From Peribacillus huizhouensis (GTDB lineage Bacteria; Bacillota; Bacilli; Bacillales; DSM-1321): DNA of 45,526 nt. Both the position numbers and the translations under genes were made by a program. The stretch covers positions 1 through 45,526 of the forward strand of contig NZ_JACJHX010000022.1 in assembly GCF_014138605.1 (NCBI RefSeq), in the 5' to 3' direction. The notes beneath the pieces were generated by a model. The model was not told where the DNA came from. It worked only from the letters and a program-made list of their open reading frames with translations, and searched no databases. Shown piece by piece: positions 33,911-42,478 of this stretch; positions within the stretch are counted from its first letter, which is position 1, and the number at the start of each line of letters is the position of its first letter.

Positions 33911-34923
33911 CCTTTGTTGCTAGGCAGCTGACCCAGTTTTTTCAATAAGCTTCTCGTTTCATAAAATAAAGAAATATGAAATTGCTGTTCTTCAAGATCA
34001 GCAGGAATAACAACCTTCAATGTTTCACCCTTTAGCCGAAATACTAAAGGAATTTCTTTTGTCTGAAATAAAGAAGTTACTGCTTTGATCTGGTCAGCCC
34101 ATATAGATTGCTGAACTGGAGTTATTGTCCCAGCTTCAGACCAAGCTGTTAGTATCGCTACTATATTTGAGAGATAAGAATAACTTTGAGAAAGGTAATA
34201 TATCCTTTGTTGGAAACTTTGCAGATCTTTCTTACTTCTTTTCGCGAATGGATTAAATGAAAGGCTATCTGTTGCAACTTTTATTAAATTCTTAGTTTGA
34301 TGAAGCTCTTCGAGTATTCGATTTGTCTCTATTTGTATGGCATAGCCAATGTGTTTCTCAAGTCCAGACTCGGCCCACTCTGATACTTTAGTAAAGGTTG
34401 CTGTTAAATGAGCAACGAAATGATCGATACTTTTTGAAACCTGTTCTGTGTAATTCGGTGGGTATATGAGCATATGTAAAATAACAGCAACAAGCGCACC
34501 AATCAACGTATCACGGAAACGATCCATTGGATAATTACCAGATTTATGCCCTAAAACGAAGACGAGCAGCACCGTTAGCGCGACTTGATGGATAGTCGTT
34601 TCATCAGTTTTTAACCATTTAGCGACAAAACATGCGATAAGAATGAGTGCTCCAATTGTCCAGCCATTTACTTTTAAGTGTGGAGCAAAAAGGACGACAA
34701 TTGAAATGCCAATAATCGTCCCGACCATTCGATGATAGGAAAAGCGAATGGACCGTTTAATCGTCGTTTGTAAACAAAGAATGACTGAAATAGGTGCCAA
34801 ATAAGGATGATGTGATCCAGCTAATTTAGCAATCTCCCAAGACAGGGCGGAAGCAAGAGCCATTTTCAAAATAAGAAGTGCCTTGTTTTCCATTTGTTTT
34901 TTTAATTGTTCGTTATTTTTCAT
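33907..34923 (-). CDS. FUSC/aromatic acid exporter family membrane protein
   Basis: About 338 residues. Six hydrophobic segments in the N-terminal half (including LAPISVILCLQTTIKRS, GTIIGISIVVLFAP, GALILIACFVAKWL and LTVLLVFVLG) are followed by a long cytoplasmic helical part (about 150-335) as in the aromatic acid exporter ArAE_1 family. The MDRFRDTLIGA motif is typical. Function (efflux of aromatic acids or other organic anions) is family-level only. Start MKNNEQ is preferred; the frame extends to 34980 without a good ribosome binding site. Confidence 0.85.
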   Translation of the reverse strand: MKNNEQLKKQMENKALLILKMALASALSWEIAKLAGSHHPYLAPISVILCLQTTIKRSIRFSYHRMVGTIIGISIVVLFAPHLKVNGWTIGALILIACFVAKWLKTDETTIHQVALTVLLVFVLGHKSGNYPMDRFRDTLIGALVAVILHMLIYPPNYTEQVSKSIDHFVAHLTATFTKVSEWAESGLEKHIGYAIQIETNRILEELHQTKNLIKVATDSLSFNPFAKRSKKDLQSFQQRIYYLSQSYSYLSNIVAILTAWSEAGTITPVQQSIWADQIKAVTSLFQTKEIPLVFRLKGETLKVVIPADLEEQQFHISLFYETRSLLKKLGQLPSNKG

Positions 34924-35045
34924 TAGAAATATGACCCCATTTTTCACCAAAGTAGATGATTTGTAATTAAGGATACCCATTCATCCAGTTCTTTATTTTT
35001 TTATCTTGGCATATATAAACACTGTAAGAGGATAAGGAGGGTGCC

Positions 35046-35564
35046 ATGTCAAACGAACATAAACAAGAAGCGCAAGATATTATCAACTGTAAAATTATAA
35101 CAGTCAGTGATTCCAGAACAATTGATACGGATTACAGCGGCCAGTTAATGAAAGAAATGCTTTTAAAATACGACCATAATGTGACAGCTTATGAACTTGT
35201 TTCGGATGAAAAAGCGGAAATCATACAGGCGTTTCATTCCGGATGCAATGATCATAAGGTAGATGTAATTTTACTAAACGGTGGAACGGGACTTGCTAAA
35301 AGAGATGTAACGATTGAAAGTATTCAACCTTTATTAGATAAAGAAATGATCGGATTTGGTGAGATTTTCCGTATTATTAGCTATCTGGAAGATATCGGTT
35401 CTGCCGCTATCCTTTCACGGGCAATTGCCGGTGTCTCAAGCAATACAGCTATTTTTTGCACCCCTGGATCAATAGGTGCAGTTAAACTGGCAATGGTAAA
35501 GTTAATTCTTCCAGAACTCAGGCATGTGGTCCGTGAAATTAGAAAAGATTTATACACTTTCTAA
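35046..35564 (+). CDS. moaB: Molybdenum cofactor biosynthesis protein MoaB/Mog type
   Basis: 172 residues of the MoCF-binding family, which adenylylates molybdopterin before metal insertion by MoeA. Motifs: ITVSDSRTIDTDYSG, LLNGGTGLAKRDVT (about 78-90), GFGEIFRIISY, SRAIAGVSSNTAIFCTPGSIGAVKLAM. GGAGGG precedes the ATG by five bases. It is transcribed alone on the plus strand with the modA and modB remnants directly after it, so it once headed a moaB-modA-modB unit. Confidence 0.93.
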   Translation: MSNEHKQEAQDIINCKIITVSDSRTIDTDYSGQLMKEMLLKYDHNVTAYELVSDEKAEIIQAFHSGCNDHKVDVILLNGGTGLAKRDVTIESIQPLLDKEMIGFGEIFRIISYLEDIGSAAILSRAIAGVSSNTAIFCTPGSIGAVKLAMVKLILPELRHVVREIRKDLYTF

Positions 35565-35576
35565 AATGCTGATCAA

Positions 35577-35759
35577 TTGAACATTTACCTAAAGCTAGTT
35601 TACATACTTTCTTTCATAATGGTTCCACTATTTACCAGCGTGTGTACCGAGAAACAAAATCAAGTCGAACTGACCATTTCGGCGGCGGCCAGTTTAAAAG
35701 ATAGTATGGTAATTATTAAGAAAGATTTCGAAAAAGAAAACCGAGGCATATCTCTTTGA
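35577..35759 (+). pseudogene. modA: Truncated modA remnant (molybdate-binding protein)
   Basis: A 60-codon fragment: signal-peptide-like hydrophobic start (YLKLVYILSFIMVPLF), then VELTISAAASLKDSM, the conserved first strand and substrate loop of ModA. Normal ModA has about 250 residues, so about three quarters is missing: the frame stops at GISL and modB begins 13 bases later. This is an internal or 3' deletion, not a point defect. No lipobox cysteine is convincing (the C is in TSVCTEK). Confidence 0.85.
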
Positions 35760-35771
35760 GAGTGGAAGTTT

Positions 35772-36441
35772 ATGGACCAGAATTATTTTTTTCCCATTCA
35801 ATTATCGTTAATCGTTTCATTTTCAGCAGCTCTTGCTGTTTTTTTCAGTGGAGTATTAGTAGGTAAGTTGTTCACTATAAAATCATTTAAAGGAAAGATC
35901 ATCCTTGAAACAATTCTAATGCTACCACTCGTTTTACCACCTTCAGTAATTGGTTATTCATTAATTTTAATCTTTGGAGCAAACTCAGCTATTGGCCAAG
36001 TTTTTGAAACTCGGAACAGGAAGTACCATCCTGTTCACCCCCTGCTGCAATAATAGCTGCAAGCGTCGTCGCGTTTCCACTCATGTTTCAATCAGCCAAA
36101 GCAGGGTTCACAATAGTTAATAAAGATATCGAAAATGCCGCAAAAGTAGATGGGGCTTCTAATTGGATCGTTTTCACGAAAATTTCAATTCCTTTGTAGT
36201 AAATCCCTTGTTGCTGGCGGCGTTTTGAGCTTTACCAGTGCACTCGGTGAATTTGGGGCAACACTTATGTTCGCCGGCAATCTTCCCGGTAAAACGCAAA
36301 CAATTCCCTACCGCGATTTATATTGCCGTAGAGTCCGGCGATACCAAACTTGCTGCCAGCTATGTTTTGGTTAGCATCACATTAGCTTTTATTTTACTTA
36401 GACTACTTCAAATACTTAACAAACGAAATGATTCATACTAG
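35772..36441 (+). pseudogene. modB: Frameshifted modB remnant (molybdate ABC permease)
   Basis: Good ModB similarity is spread over several frames. Frame 1 has SLIVSFSAALAVFFSGVL, LETILMLPLVLPPSVIGY up to about 36005. A second frame gives AAIIAASVVAFPLMFQSAK and [16 protein letters not shown] to a stop near 36198. The first frame resumes as [17 protein letters not shown]. After 36300 a third frame reads [20 protein letters not shown] to the stop at 36441. At least three or four shifts are needed to read through, and no modC is adjacent. Clearly non-functional unless the assembly is faulty. Confidence 0.9.
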
Positions 36442-36455
36442 TGCCTATCTAATAC

Positions 36456-36489
36456 AAAACGCTTAGCAATAATTAGCTAAGCGTTTTTT
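36456..36489. terminator. Terminator between modB remnant and moaC
   Basis: AAAACGCTTAGC/GCTAAGCGTTTT stem with T run on the plus strand. The symmetrical A run allows use from both directions. It is followed by about 150 bases with nothing recognised before the moaC stop. Confidence 0.85.
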
Positions 36490-36645
36490 GACTGAAGGGA
36501 CGATCCTTCGCAGGTAATTAATTTTGCCAAACTACTAAGCATAAAATCTAATTTTATCGAGAAAGTATCCAAAATCCTATTTTTGCAAAAATGATCATTA
36601 TGGTAAGGCAAGTGTAGCGGCTTCATGGTAAAAAATATTTGTCCG

Positions 36646-37146
36646 TTATACAGGTTTTGTAAATTCATTTCTACTATAATCACCACTCTCACCGCCTGTC
36701 TTACTAACTAAAAATGTCGGTCCAATGATGATCCCTTTGTGAATAGATTTACACATATCATATACCGTTAAGGCACAAACGGAAGCTGCGGTGAGCACCT
36801 CCATTTCAACACCCGTGCTCCCCTTCGTTTTTGCAGAACATTTAATATTTAATCGGTAAGCATCTTCCACCCTTTCCCAGTGAAAAACTATATCGATGCT
36901 AGTTAAAGCAATCGGGTGGCACATCGGGATGATTTGGCTCGTTTGCTTCGCTGCCATAATTCCTGCAACTTGGGCTACGGCAAGAACGTCTCCTTTCTCC
37001 ATTGAGCCATTCGCAATTTTATTGTGTATTTCATTTGTTAATAATAGACTGGATTGGGCAATGGCTGTTCGACTCGTCTCATTTTTGTTGGTAATATCGA
37101 CTATTTTAGCTCGACCCTGTTCATTGAAATGCGTAAATTCTATCAT
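36646..37146 (-). CDS. moaC: Cyclic pyranopterin monophosphate synthase MoaC
   Basis: 166 residues. MoaC converts the MoaA product to cyclic pyranopterin monophosphate. Motifs: [25 protein letters not shown] (active-site segment), [24 protein letters not shown] and [11 protein letters not shown]. The start MIEFTHF is chosen because GGGAGTG lies upstream; a frame to 37179 overlaps it. Last gene of the moeB-moeA-moaE-moaD-moaA-moaC group. Confidence 0.93.
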   Translation of the reverse strand: MIEFTHFNEQGRAKIVDITNKNETSRTAIAQSSLLLTNEIHNKIANGSMEKGDVLAVAQVAGIMAAKQTSQIIPMCHPIALTSIDIVFHWERVEDAYRLNIKCSAKTKGSTGVEMEVLTAASVCALTVYDMCKSIHKGIIIGPTFLVSKTGGESGDYSRNEFTKPV

Positions 37147-37184
37147 TCCACACTCCCTTTTTTCAAAAAGATCCATCATTGTAT

Positions 37185-38201
37185 TCAGCCACCAATATAT
37201 GACATCCCAATTTTCTTACGACTTATTGCCTGAAGATCGGTCCGTTCGTCTGAATAGCGATCTGTCCGGTTATTCCATACTTGCCAAATCGCATTAGACA
37301 GCTCGTTATTTGTCGCATTTTCTCGAAGAAGTTGCCGTAAATCATAACCGTTAGTGGCAAATAAACATGTATACAATTTTCCGTCCGATGATAAACGTGC
37401 ACGTGTACAAGATGAGCAAAAAGATTTAGAGACAGACGGTATAAAACCGATTTCTGAATCACTATTTTCATAACGGTAACGCTCGGCCACTTCACCGAAA
37501 TAATTAGCATCCACAGGAATTAATTGATATTGATTGAGCAATTCACTTAAAATTTCTTTTTTCGAAACTACTTTCTGAAAACTCCAGTCGTTATCATTGC
37601 CAACATCCATGAATTCAATAAACCGAAGCGTAATATGTTTTTCTTTAAAATAAGCGCTCATCGGAATAACTTCTTGTTCATTGACACCTCTTTGAACGAC
37701 CATATTAACTTTTACTGAAAAGCCTAGACTTTTAACATACTCGATATTCTCAAGTATCAAACCTGGATTGATGCCACGCCCATTCATTTTGCTGAATATA
37801 TCTTTGGACAATGCATCAAGGCTAATATTCAAGCGCCGCAGACCCGCCTCATAAAGAGCTTTTCCGTATTTATTCAAAAGCAATCCATTCGTAGTCAAGC
37901 CAATATCCTTTAGCCCTTCTAATTTCCTGAGCATTTTGATGAATTCTGGCAAACCGTTACGAAGCAGTGGTTCACCACCAGTCAGACGAATTTTTTTTAC
38001 ACCCATTTGAACAAAGATTGAAGCAAGTCTTGTCATTTCTTCAAAAGTTAATAATTCACTTTTTGGCAAAAACACATACTTATCACCAAACACTTCTTTC
38101 GGCATGCAGTACGTGCAGCGAAAATTGCAGCGATCGGTTACTGATATGCGTAAATCGCGCAAAGGCCTGCTTAAGGTATCTGTAAGCGGTTGTTTCATCA
38201 T
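37185..38201 (-). CDS. moaA: GTP 3',8-cyclase MoaA
   Basis: A 338-residue radical SAM enzyme starting molybdopterin synthesis from GTP. N-terminal cluster C25-C29-C32 ([10 protein letters not shown]), SAM motif [10 protein letters not shown]-terminal cluster [18 protein letters not shown] and the conserved C-terminal tail ending GMSYIGG, which is needed for activity. AAAGGA precedes tandem ATG codons. Immediately follows moaD. Confidence 0.95.
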   Translation of the reverse strand: MMKQPLTDTLSRPLRDLRISVTDRCNFRCTYCMPKEVFGDKYVFLPKSELLTFEEMTRLASIFVQMGVKKIRLTGGEPLLRNGLPEFIKMLRKLEGLKDIGLTTNGLLLNKYGKALYEAGLRRLNISLDALSKDIFSKMNGRGINPGLILENIEYVKSLGFSVKVNMVVQRGVNEQEVIPMSAYFKEKHITLRFIEFMDVGNDNDWSFQKVVSKKEILSELLNQYQLIPVDANYFGEVAERYRYENSDSEIGFIPSVSKSFCSSCTRARLSSDGKLYTCLFATNGYDLRQLLRENATNNELSNAIWQVWNNRTDRYSDERTDLQAISRKKIGMSYIGG

Positions 38202-38228
38202 ATCAGTCCTTTACGATTCTCTTTCATT

Positions 38229-38462
38229 TTACCCACCACTTACCGGAGGAATAAAAGCGACAATATCGCCCGGATTTATTTCTTCTGTTTCTAATACATA
38301 TTCTTCATTAACTGCGACTTGCCATGAATAGTCTGTAAATCCTGGATAAGTCTCATCCGCCCATTTGATAAGCTCCGCAACTGTTCCCTCTGACCATAAA
38401 ATCGTTTCTTCTTTTTTTTGGGTCAACTCTTTGATTTGTGCAAAATAATAAAGTTGAATCAT
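38229..38462 (-). CDS. moaD: Molybdopterin synthase sulfur carrier subunit MoaD
   Basis: 77 residues of ubiquitin-like fold: MIQLYYFAQIKELTQ, VAELIKWADETYP, VAVNEEYV, GDIVAFIPPVSGG. The terminal double glycine is the thiocarboxylate site activated by MoeB. Start chosen at MIQ with GAGGTGG upstream; a five-codon extension is possible. It begins 11 bases after moaE. Confidence 0.94.
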   Translation of the reverse strand: MIQLYYFAQIKELTQKKEETILWSEGTVAELIKWADETYPGFTDYSWQVAVNEEYVLETEEINPGDIVAFIPPVSGG

Positions 38463-38473
38463 GGTACTCCACC

Positions 38474-38902
38474 TCACAACGGTTTATTCGATTGCTCACC
38501 CACCCATTTTTCACCATCTTCCCAAATTTCTTTTTTCCAAATGGGGACGTGTTTTTTTATTTGTTCAATTGCAAATTCATTAGCTTTATATGCTATTTGC
38601 CGGTGCGGTGAAGATACAGCTATGATTACTGCAGTTTCAGAAATTTGCAATCTACCGATTCGATGGGCAATTGCAATACGAGTTCCCGGCCACTTCCTTT
38701 GAATATCAGCTCCAATTTCGGCAAGTATTTTCTCAGCCATTGGTACATAAGCTTCATATTCTAAAAACAGCGTTCGCATTCCATTCGTCCACTCTCTAAC
38801 AATACCGGAAAAGAGCGTTACTGCACCTACTTCTGCATGTGTTACGTATCGTAAATAACGATTAGGACTTAACACTTCTGAAGTAACTTCAAATGGGTTC
38901 AT
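38474..38902 (-). CDS. moaE: Molybdopterin synthase catalytic subunit MoaE
   Basis: 142 residues. With MoaD it forms molybdopterin synthase, converting cPMP to molybdopterin. Motifs: AEVGAVTLFSGIVRE, LEYEAYVPMAEK, IAHRIGRLQISETAVIIAVSSPHR and PIWKKEIWEDGEKWV with the active-site lysines. GGAGG lies six bases before the ATG. A 55-base gap separates it from moeA; the mobB gene often found here in Bacillus is absent. Confidence 0.94.
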   Translation of the reverse strand: MNPFEVTSEVLSPNRYLRYVTHAEVGAVTLFSGIVREWTNGMRTLFLEYEAYVPMAEKILAEIGADIQRKWPGTRIAIAHRIGRLQISETAVIIAVSSPHRQIAYKANEFAIEQIKKHVPIWKKEIWEDGEKWVGEQSNKPL

Positions 38903-38957
38903 ACTTTCCTCCGTCTAAAGATTTTTTTGGATGGACAATCCAGAAATGTAAAGCACC

Positions 38958-40268
38958 TTACTCATGTATGAACCAGTTTTCTCCCCCTTCATCCAAACCA
39001 AGTAACAAGACATCCACTATTTCTCCTTTCTTATATCCCTCTGTTCCACCTGGGAGAACTATGAACGAATTGCCTCGTGCAATCGAAGTAACAGAGTTCG
39101 ATTTATTAAAACCTGCAGGATAAACTATTACGCCTGTTGGACTTGATTCGTAGATGGCCCGGATAAATTGCGTAAACGAATTTGCTTGTAAATCTTCCTG
39201 TAAAACGGCTTTATTATAAGGTAAATATGGCTTGTTTGAACCGATCATAGCCAAAAGCGCTGGTCGAACAAACAATTCAAAGCCGACAAAGCTGGAACTA
39301 GGATTTCCAGACAAGCCAAATAATAAACCATTATCCGTATGTGCAACAGTTGTCACACTACCTGGACGCATTTTTACTTTATTAAATAGAACTTCAGCCC
39401 CCATCCTTTCAAAAACAGCTGGTAAGTAATCAAAGTCTCCTACCGACACGCCCCCTGTTGTAATTACAGCATCGCAATCTTTTGCTGCTTGCTTAACTGA
39501 TAAATAACAGGACTCTATATCATCATCTAATACACCTAGCCATCTAGGCTCGACACCAAGTCTTTTAAGCTGGGCGGTTACCATCGGACCATTAGAATTT
39601 CGAATTTTCCCTGGTTTAAGCGGTGTTGAAACATCCAGTAATTCAGAGCCAGTAACTAGCAAACCAACAACAGGTCGTTTCGCCACTTTCACATGCGTAT
39701 AGCCAAACGTCGCCAAAACAGCAATAACGCCTGGAGTAATATGAGATCCTTTTTCAATAATGACATCACCTTTTTTTGCATCTTCTCCTTTTAAGGATAC
39801 ATTTTCAAGTTGAGTAAACGACTTGCGAATTGTAAATGAATCTTCACTACTAACTGTTTCCTCGAGCATAACCACCGCATCCGATTCTTTCGGTAGTTCA
39901 GCACCCGTCATAATACGAACTGCTTTATTTTTGCCAAGCAGTGCGGTCGATACATCACCTGCAGCAATGCGATCAATCACTGTAAAAGCTATTGGTGAAT
40001 GACTGGCAGCTCCTGTTGTATCTACAGAACGAACCGCATAGCCGTCATAGATAGAACGGTTAAATGGCGGGACATCATGGATTGCCAATACAGGTTCTGC
40101 TAAAACACGCCCTGCCGCTTCAGATAGAGGAATAATTTCTATTTGAATTTTATCTACTTTTTTCATAATTTTTGAGATCGCTTCTTTTACCGTGATTGGA
40201 TTCCTGTTTTCAATAATAGCTAATGACCCCCTCTCGAGAGAATAATGTGTAGATTCGATAAGAAACAC
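38958..40268 (-). CDS. moeA: Molybdopterin molybdenumtransferase MoeA
   Basis: 436 residues as read. MoeA inserts molybdate into adenylylated molybdopterin. Motifs: PPFNRSIYDGYAVRS, RIMTGAELPKESDAVVMLE, TGSELLDVSTPLKPGKIRNSNGPM, TTGGVSVGDFDY and LSGNPSSSFVGFELFVRP. The start is doubtful. GTG at 40268 has AAGGAG only two bases upstream, too close. A better site AGGGGG lies inside the frame near 40235 in front of an ATT ATT GAA AAC (IENRNPITVKEA), where most family members begin. No ATG is in frame in this stretch. Confidence 0.92.
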   Translation of the reverse strand: MFLIESTHYSLERGSLAIIENRNPITVKEAISKIMKKVDKIQIEIIPLSEAAGRVLAEPVLAIHDVPPFNRSIYDGYAVRSVDTTGAASHSPIAFTVIDRIAAGDVSTALLGKNKAVRIMTGAELPKESDAVVMLEETVSSEDSFTIRKSFTQLENVSLKGEDAKKGDVIIEKGSHITPGVIAVLATFGYTHVKVAKRPVVGLLVTGSELLDVSTPLKPGKIRNSNGPMVTAQLKRLGVEPRWLGVLDDDIESCYLSVKQAAKDCDAVITTGGVSVGDFDYLPAVFERMGAEVLFNKVKMRPGSVTTVAHTDNGLLFGLSGNPSSSFVGFELFVRPALLAMIGSNKPYLPYNKAVLQEDLQANSFTQFIRAIYESSPTGVIVYPAGFNKSNSVTSIARGNSFIVLPGGTEGYKKGEIVDVLLLGLDEGGENWFIHE

Positions 40269-40415
40269 TACTCCTTGTTAGAAAGTAGATTCCGTGCGAA
40301 ATAATCATAAAAATTCACTCACTAGTCAGGTGAAGCAATGAAAGTTTCAAGTTTCAACTATTCTACTTATATTCGGACATGTATTACAAAATGCCCCCAT
40401 AATAATGATATAGTT

Positions 40416-41435
40416 TCAACCGAATAATTGATGATACAAAGATTTTGCTTCGTTCACATCTTGAATTCCATGTACGTGTATACGACCATTGGCAAATATC
40501 ATTACACGACTGCCCCCATATTCTATTTGAACGAAGTAAGGAGTTCGTTTTGACGGGAGTCTTTGTTTTTTTGCTATATTTTCACCATCATCAAGTGTGA
40601 GTGTTCGCCCTTTAGCTGGAATAATTTGTACTGAATCACGGCCACAAAATGAAGCATATTTTGTTTGAGCTGATCGTTGAAGCGCAGGGTACATACGTTT
40701 TTCCCCACATGAAGGGCAATCAGATCGCTTCATATTTTCTATTCCAAATTGATGCTGTTGATTAGTCCAGACATCAAGCCAAACCAGCTTTTTTTTCATA
40801 TTATCTTTATCACCGCATAAATATTTGAACACTTCAGCACATTGAAAAGCAGCTGTCATATAAACCGCAGGAGCAATCACTCCAACCGTTGCACAGGTAT
40901 CGTTAGTAGCTGGTAAAGCGGGCAATAAACAGCGAAAACAGGCAGATGAATCTGAATAAAAGGACTTCACAACACTCGTGCTTCCCACACACGCACCGTA
41001 AATCCACGGAATTTGATGCTTCAAACTGGCGTCATTAACGATCAGCCTTGTTTCAAAATTATCAGTTCCATCGACCATAATATCGCTTCGTTTGGCAAAT
41101 TGTTCAATCAGTTCAGCATCTGCATGATCAAATACCGTTTTGACTTGAACATGCTGATTAACTTGATTAATTCGTCTTTTTGCGGCTTCTACTTTGGGTA
41201 TCATCTCATTAGCATCTTGTTCGGTGTACAGCGTTTGACGATGTAAATTAGATATTTCAACATAATCTCGATCTACAAGAATTAATGTTCCAATACCAGC
41301 CCGAGCGAGAATATCTGCCGCCGCTGATCCGAGCGCGCCGCAGCCAATAATAGTTACGCAAGCTTCCTGAAGCCTTTGCTGGCCTTCTGTACCAAGCATT
41401 TGAAATCGCTTCTGCTGTATAAATCGATCATTCAT
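40416..41435 (-). CDS. moeB: MoeB/ThiF family adenylyltransferase
   Basis: A 339-residue E1-like enzyme that adenylates the C-terminal glycine of MoaD. N-terminal ThiF domain: VTIIGCGALGSAAADILARAGIG (nucleotide binding), DRDYVEISNLHRQ, DGTDNFETRLIVND, zinc ligands CFRC and CPSC, and cysteine in TNDTCATVGVIAP. About 80 further residues follow, ending GRIHVHGIQDVNEAKSLY, as usual in Bacillus-type proteins; no rhodanese active site seen. Start at ATG 41435 with GGGAG eight bases upstream. About 147 bases separate it from moeA. Confidence 0.93.
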   Translation of the reverse strand: MNDRFIQQKRFQMLGTEGQQRLQEACVTIIGCGALGSAAADILARAGIGTLILVDRDYVEISNLHRQTLYTEQDANEMIPKVEAAKRRINQVNQHVQVKTVFDHADAELIEQFAKRSDIMVDGTDNFETRLIVNDASLKHQIPWIYGACVGSTSVVKSFYSDSSACFRCLLPALPATNDTCATVGVIAPAVYMTAAFQCAEVFKYLCGDKDNMKKKLVWLDVWTNQQHQFGIENMKRSDCPSCGEKRMYPALQRSAQTKYASFCGRDSVQIIPAKGRTLTLDDGENIAKKQRLPSKRTPYFVQIEYGGSRVMIFANGRIHVHGIQDVNEAKSLYHQLFG

Positions 41436-41775
41436 TCCCAACACTCCCTACTTCGAATCCCTTTTTTCAGAATTAGCATGAAGTCTTAAAAACTTAATGA
41501 ATTTTGAACTCTCCAGTTATTATCCTTTCGTCATTATGACCCCATTCCAGTTATTACAATTGGAAGCGAACCATACTACAAAATCACTATCTACATTTTT
41601 CTCTATAAAAAATAATCATTTCATGTTTATGAACAATTATTAAAAGTAGCAAAAAAACGACCACTGTATATTCTTATACTTTTCTAAGGAAATTTTAACC
41701 TTCTTTTTCTTTTTCTATAAATTCCATTAGTTATGATAAAAATAAAAATAAAAAAATCATGGAGGTCTTAAAACC
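41436..41775. other. Divergent region between moeB and PepSY gene
   Basis: 340 bases, no gene. An 11-base direct repeat TCCAGTTATTA occurs at 41512-41522 and 41546-41556. The last 60 bases are very A-rich, with GGAGGT before the PepSY ATG. No clear promoter consensus. Confidence 0.45.
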
Positions 41776-42345
41776 ATGCAATTCATAACAAAACTAATAA
41801 CCGGTGCCATCATCATAGGTGGGATTGGAGCAAGCGCTTATGCGATGAAAAGTAATAAACCTACTACCATACAGACAAATGAAACTTCACCAAAAAGCGT
41901 AATATCACAAAAGATTACTGAACAAAAAGCAAATCAACTTGCACTGATAGAAACAAAAGGTGGGATTGTAACGAATACTCATTTAGACGAAGATAACGAG
42001 GTAAAAAAATACGAAGTGATTATCGTAAAACAAAATAAAAAATTTGAAATTGATATTGATGCCTTAACAGGAAAAGTTTTAGAAGTTGATCAAAACATTT
42101 TAGGAAAAAGCGATCTAAAGATTGAGGTAAATGAACTTCAAAACGTTTCGACAAATATATCTTTAGTAGATGCAAAACAAATAGCTTTAAATAAAGTAAG
42201 AGGGACGATTACTGAGTCTGAATTAGATTACTATAATAATCGAATAGTCTACAAATTCGAAATAAGCACTGCCGATCATCGTGAAACTGAAGTGATTATA
42301 GATGCAAATAGTGGACAAGTAGTTAAAGTGGAAGAATACAAATAA
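41776..42345 (+). CDS. PepSY domain protein, exported
   Basis: 189 residues: an N-terminal signal/anchor (LITGAIIIGGIGASAYAM), a short linker and two PepSY modules (about 47-105, TEQKANQLALIETKGGIV...FEIDIDALTGKVLEVD; about 130-189, LVDAKQIALNKVRGTIT...EVIIDANSGQVVKVEE). PepSY domains often inhibit or modulate proteases or sit on the outside of the membrane; no specific partner is visible. GGAGGT lies nine bases before the ATG. The stop TAA is directly followed by the repeat end AGTGAAACTTC, with no separate terminator. Confidence 0.88.
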   Translation: MQFITKLITGAIIIGGIGASAYAMKSNKPTTIQTNETSPKSVISQKITEQKANQLALIETKGGIVTNTHLDEDNEVKKYEVIIVKQNKKFEIDIDALTGKVLEVDQNILGKSDLKIEVNELQNVSTNISLVDAKQIALNKVRGTITESELDYYNNRIVYKFEISTADHRETEVIIDANSGQVVKVEEYK

Positions 42346-42478
42346 AGTGAAACTTCAAACAGGGCGGTTTTCTTCATCCCCCACTGTTTGTTAGTCCCGT
42401 TCTAGAGTCGCTAATATCTCCCGAGCAGCGTAGATAAATCGACTCTACGAACCCGAATCAATGAATCACAGACTAAGT

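Noticed and set aside
40269..40415. Moco riboswitch before moeA
   Set aside because: The 147-base gap between moeB and moeA is AT-rich and lacks the complex stem pattern expected. No other gap in the cofactor operon is long enough.
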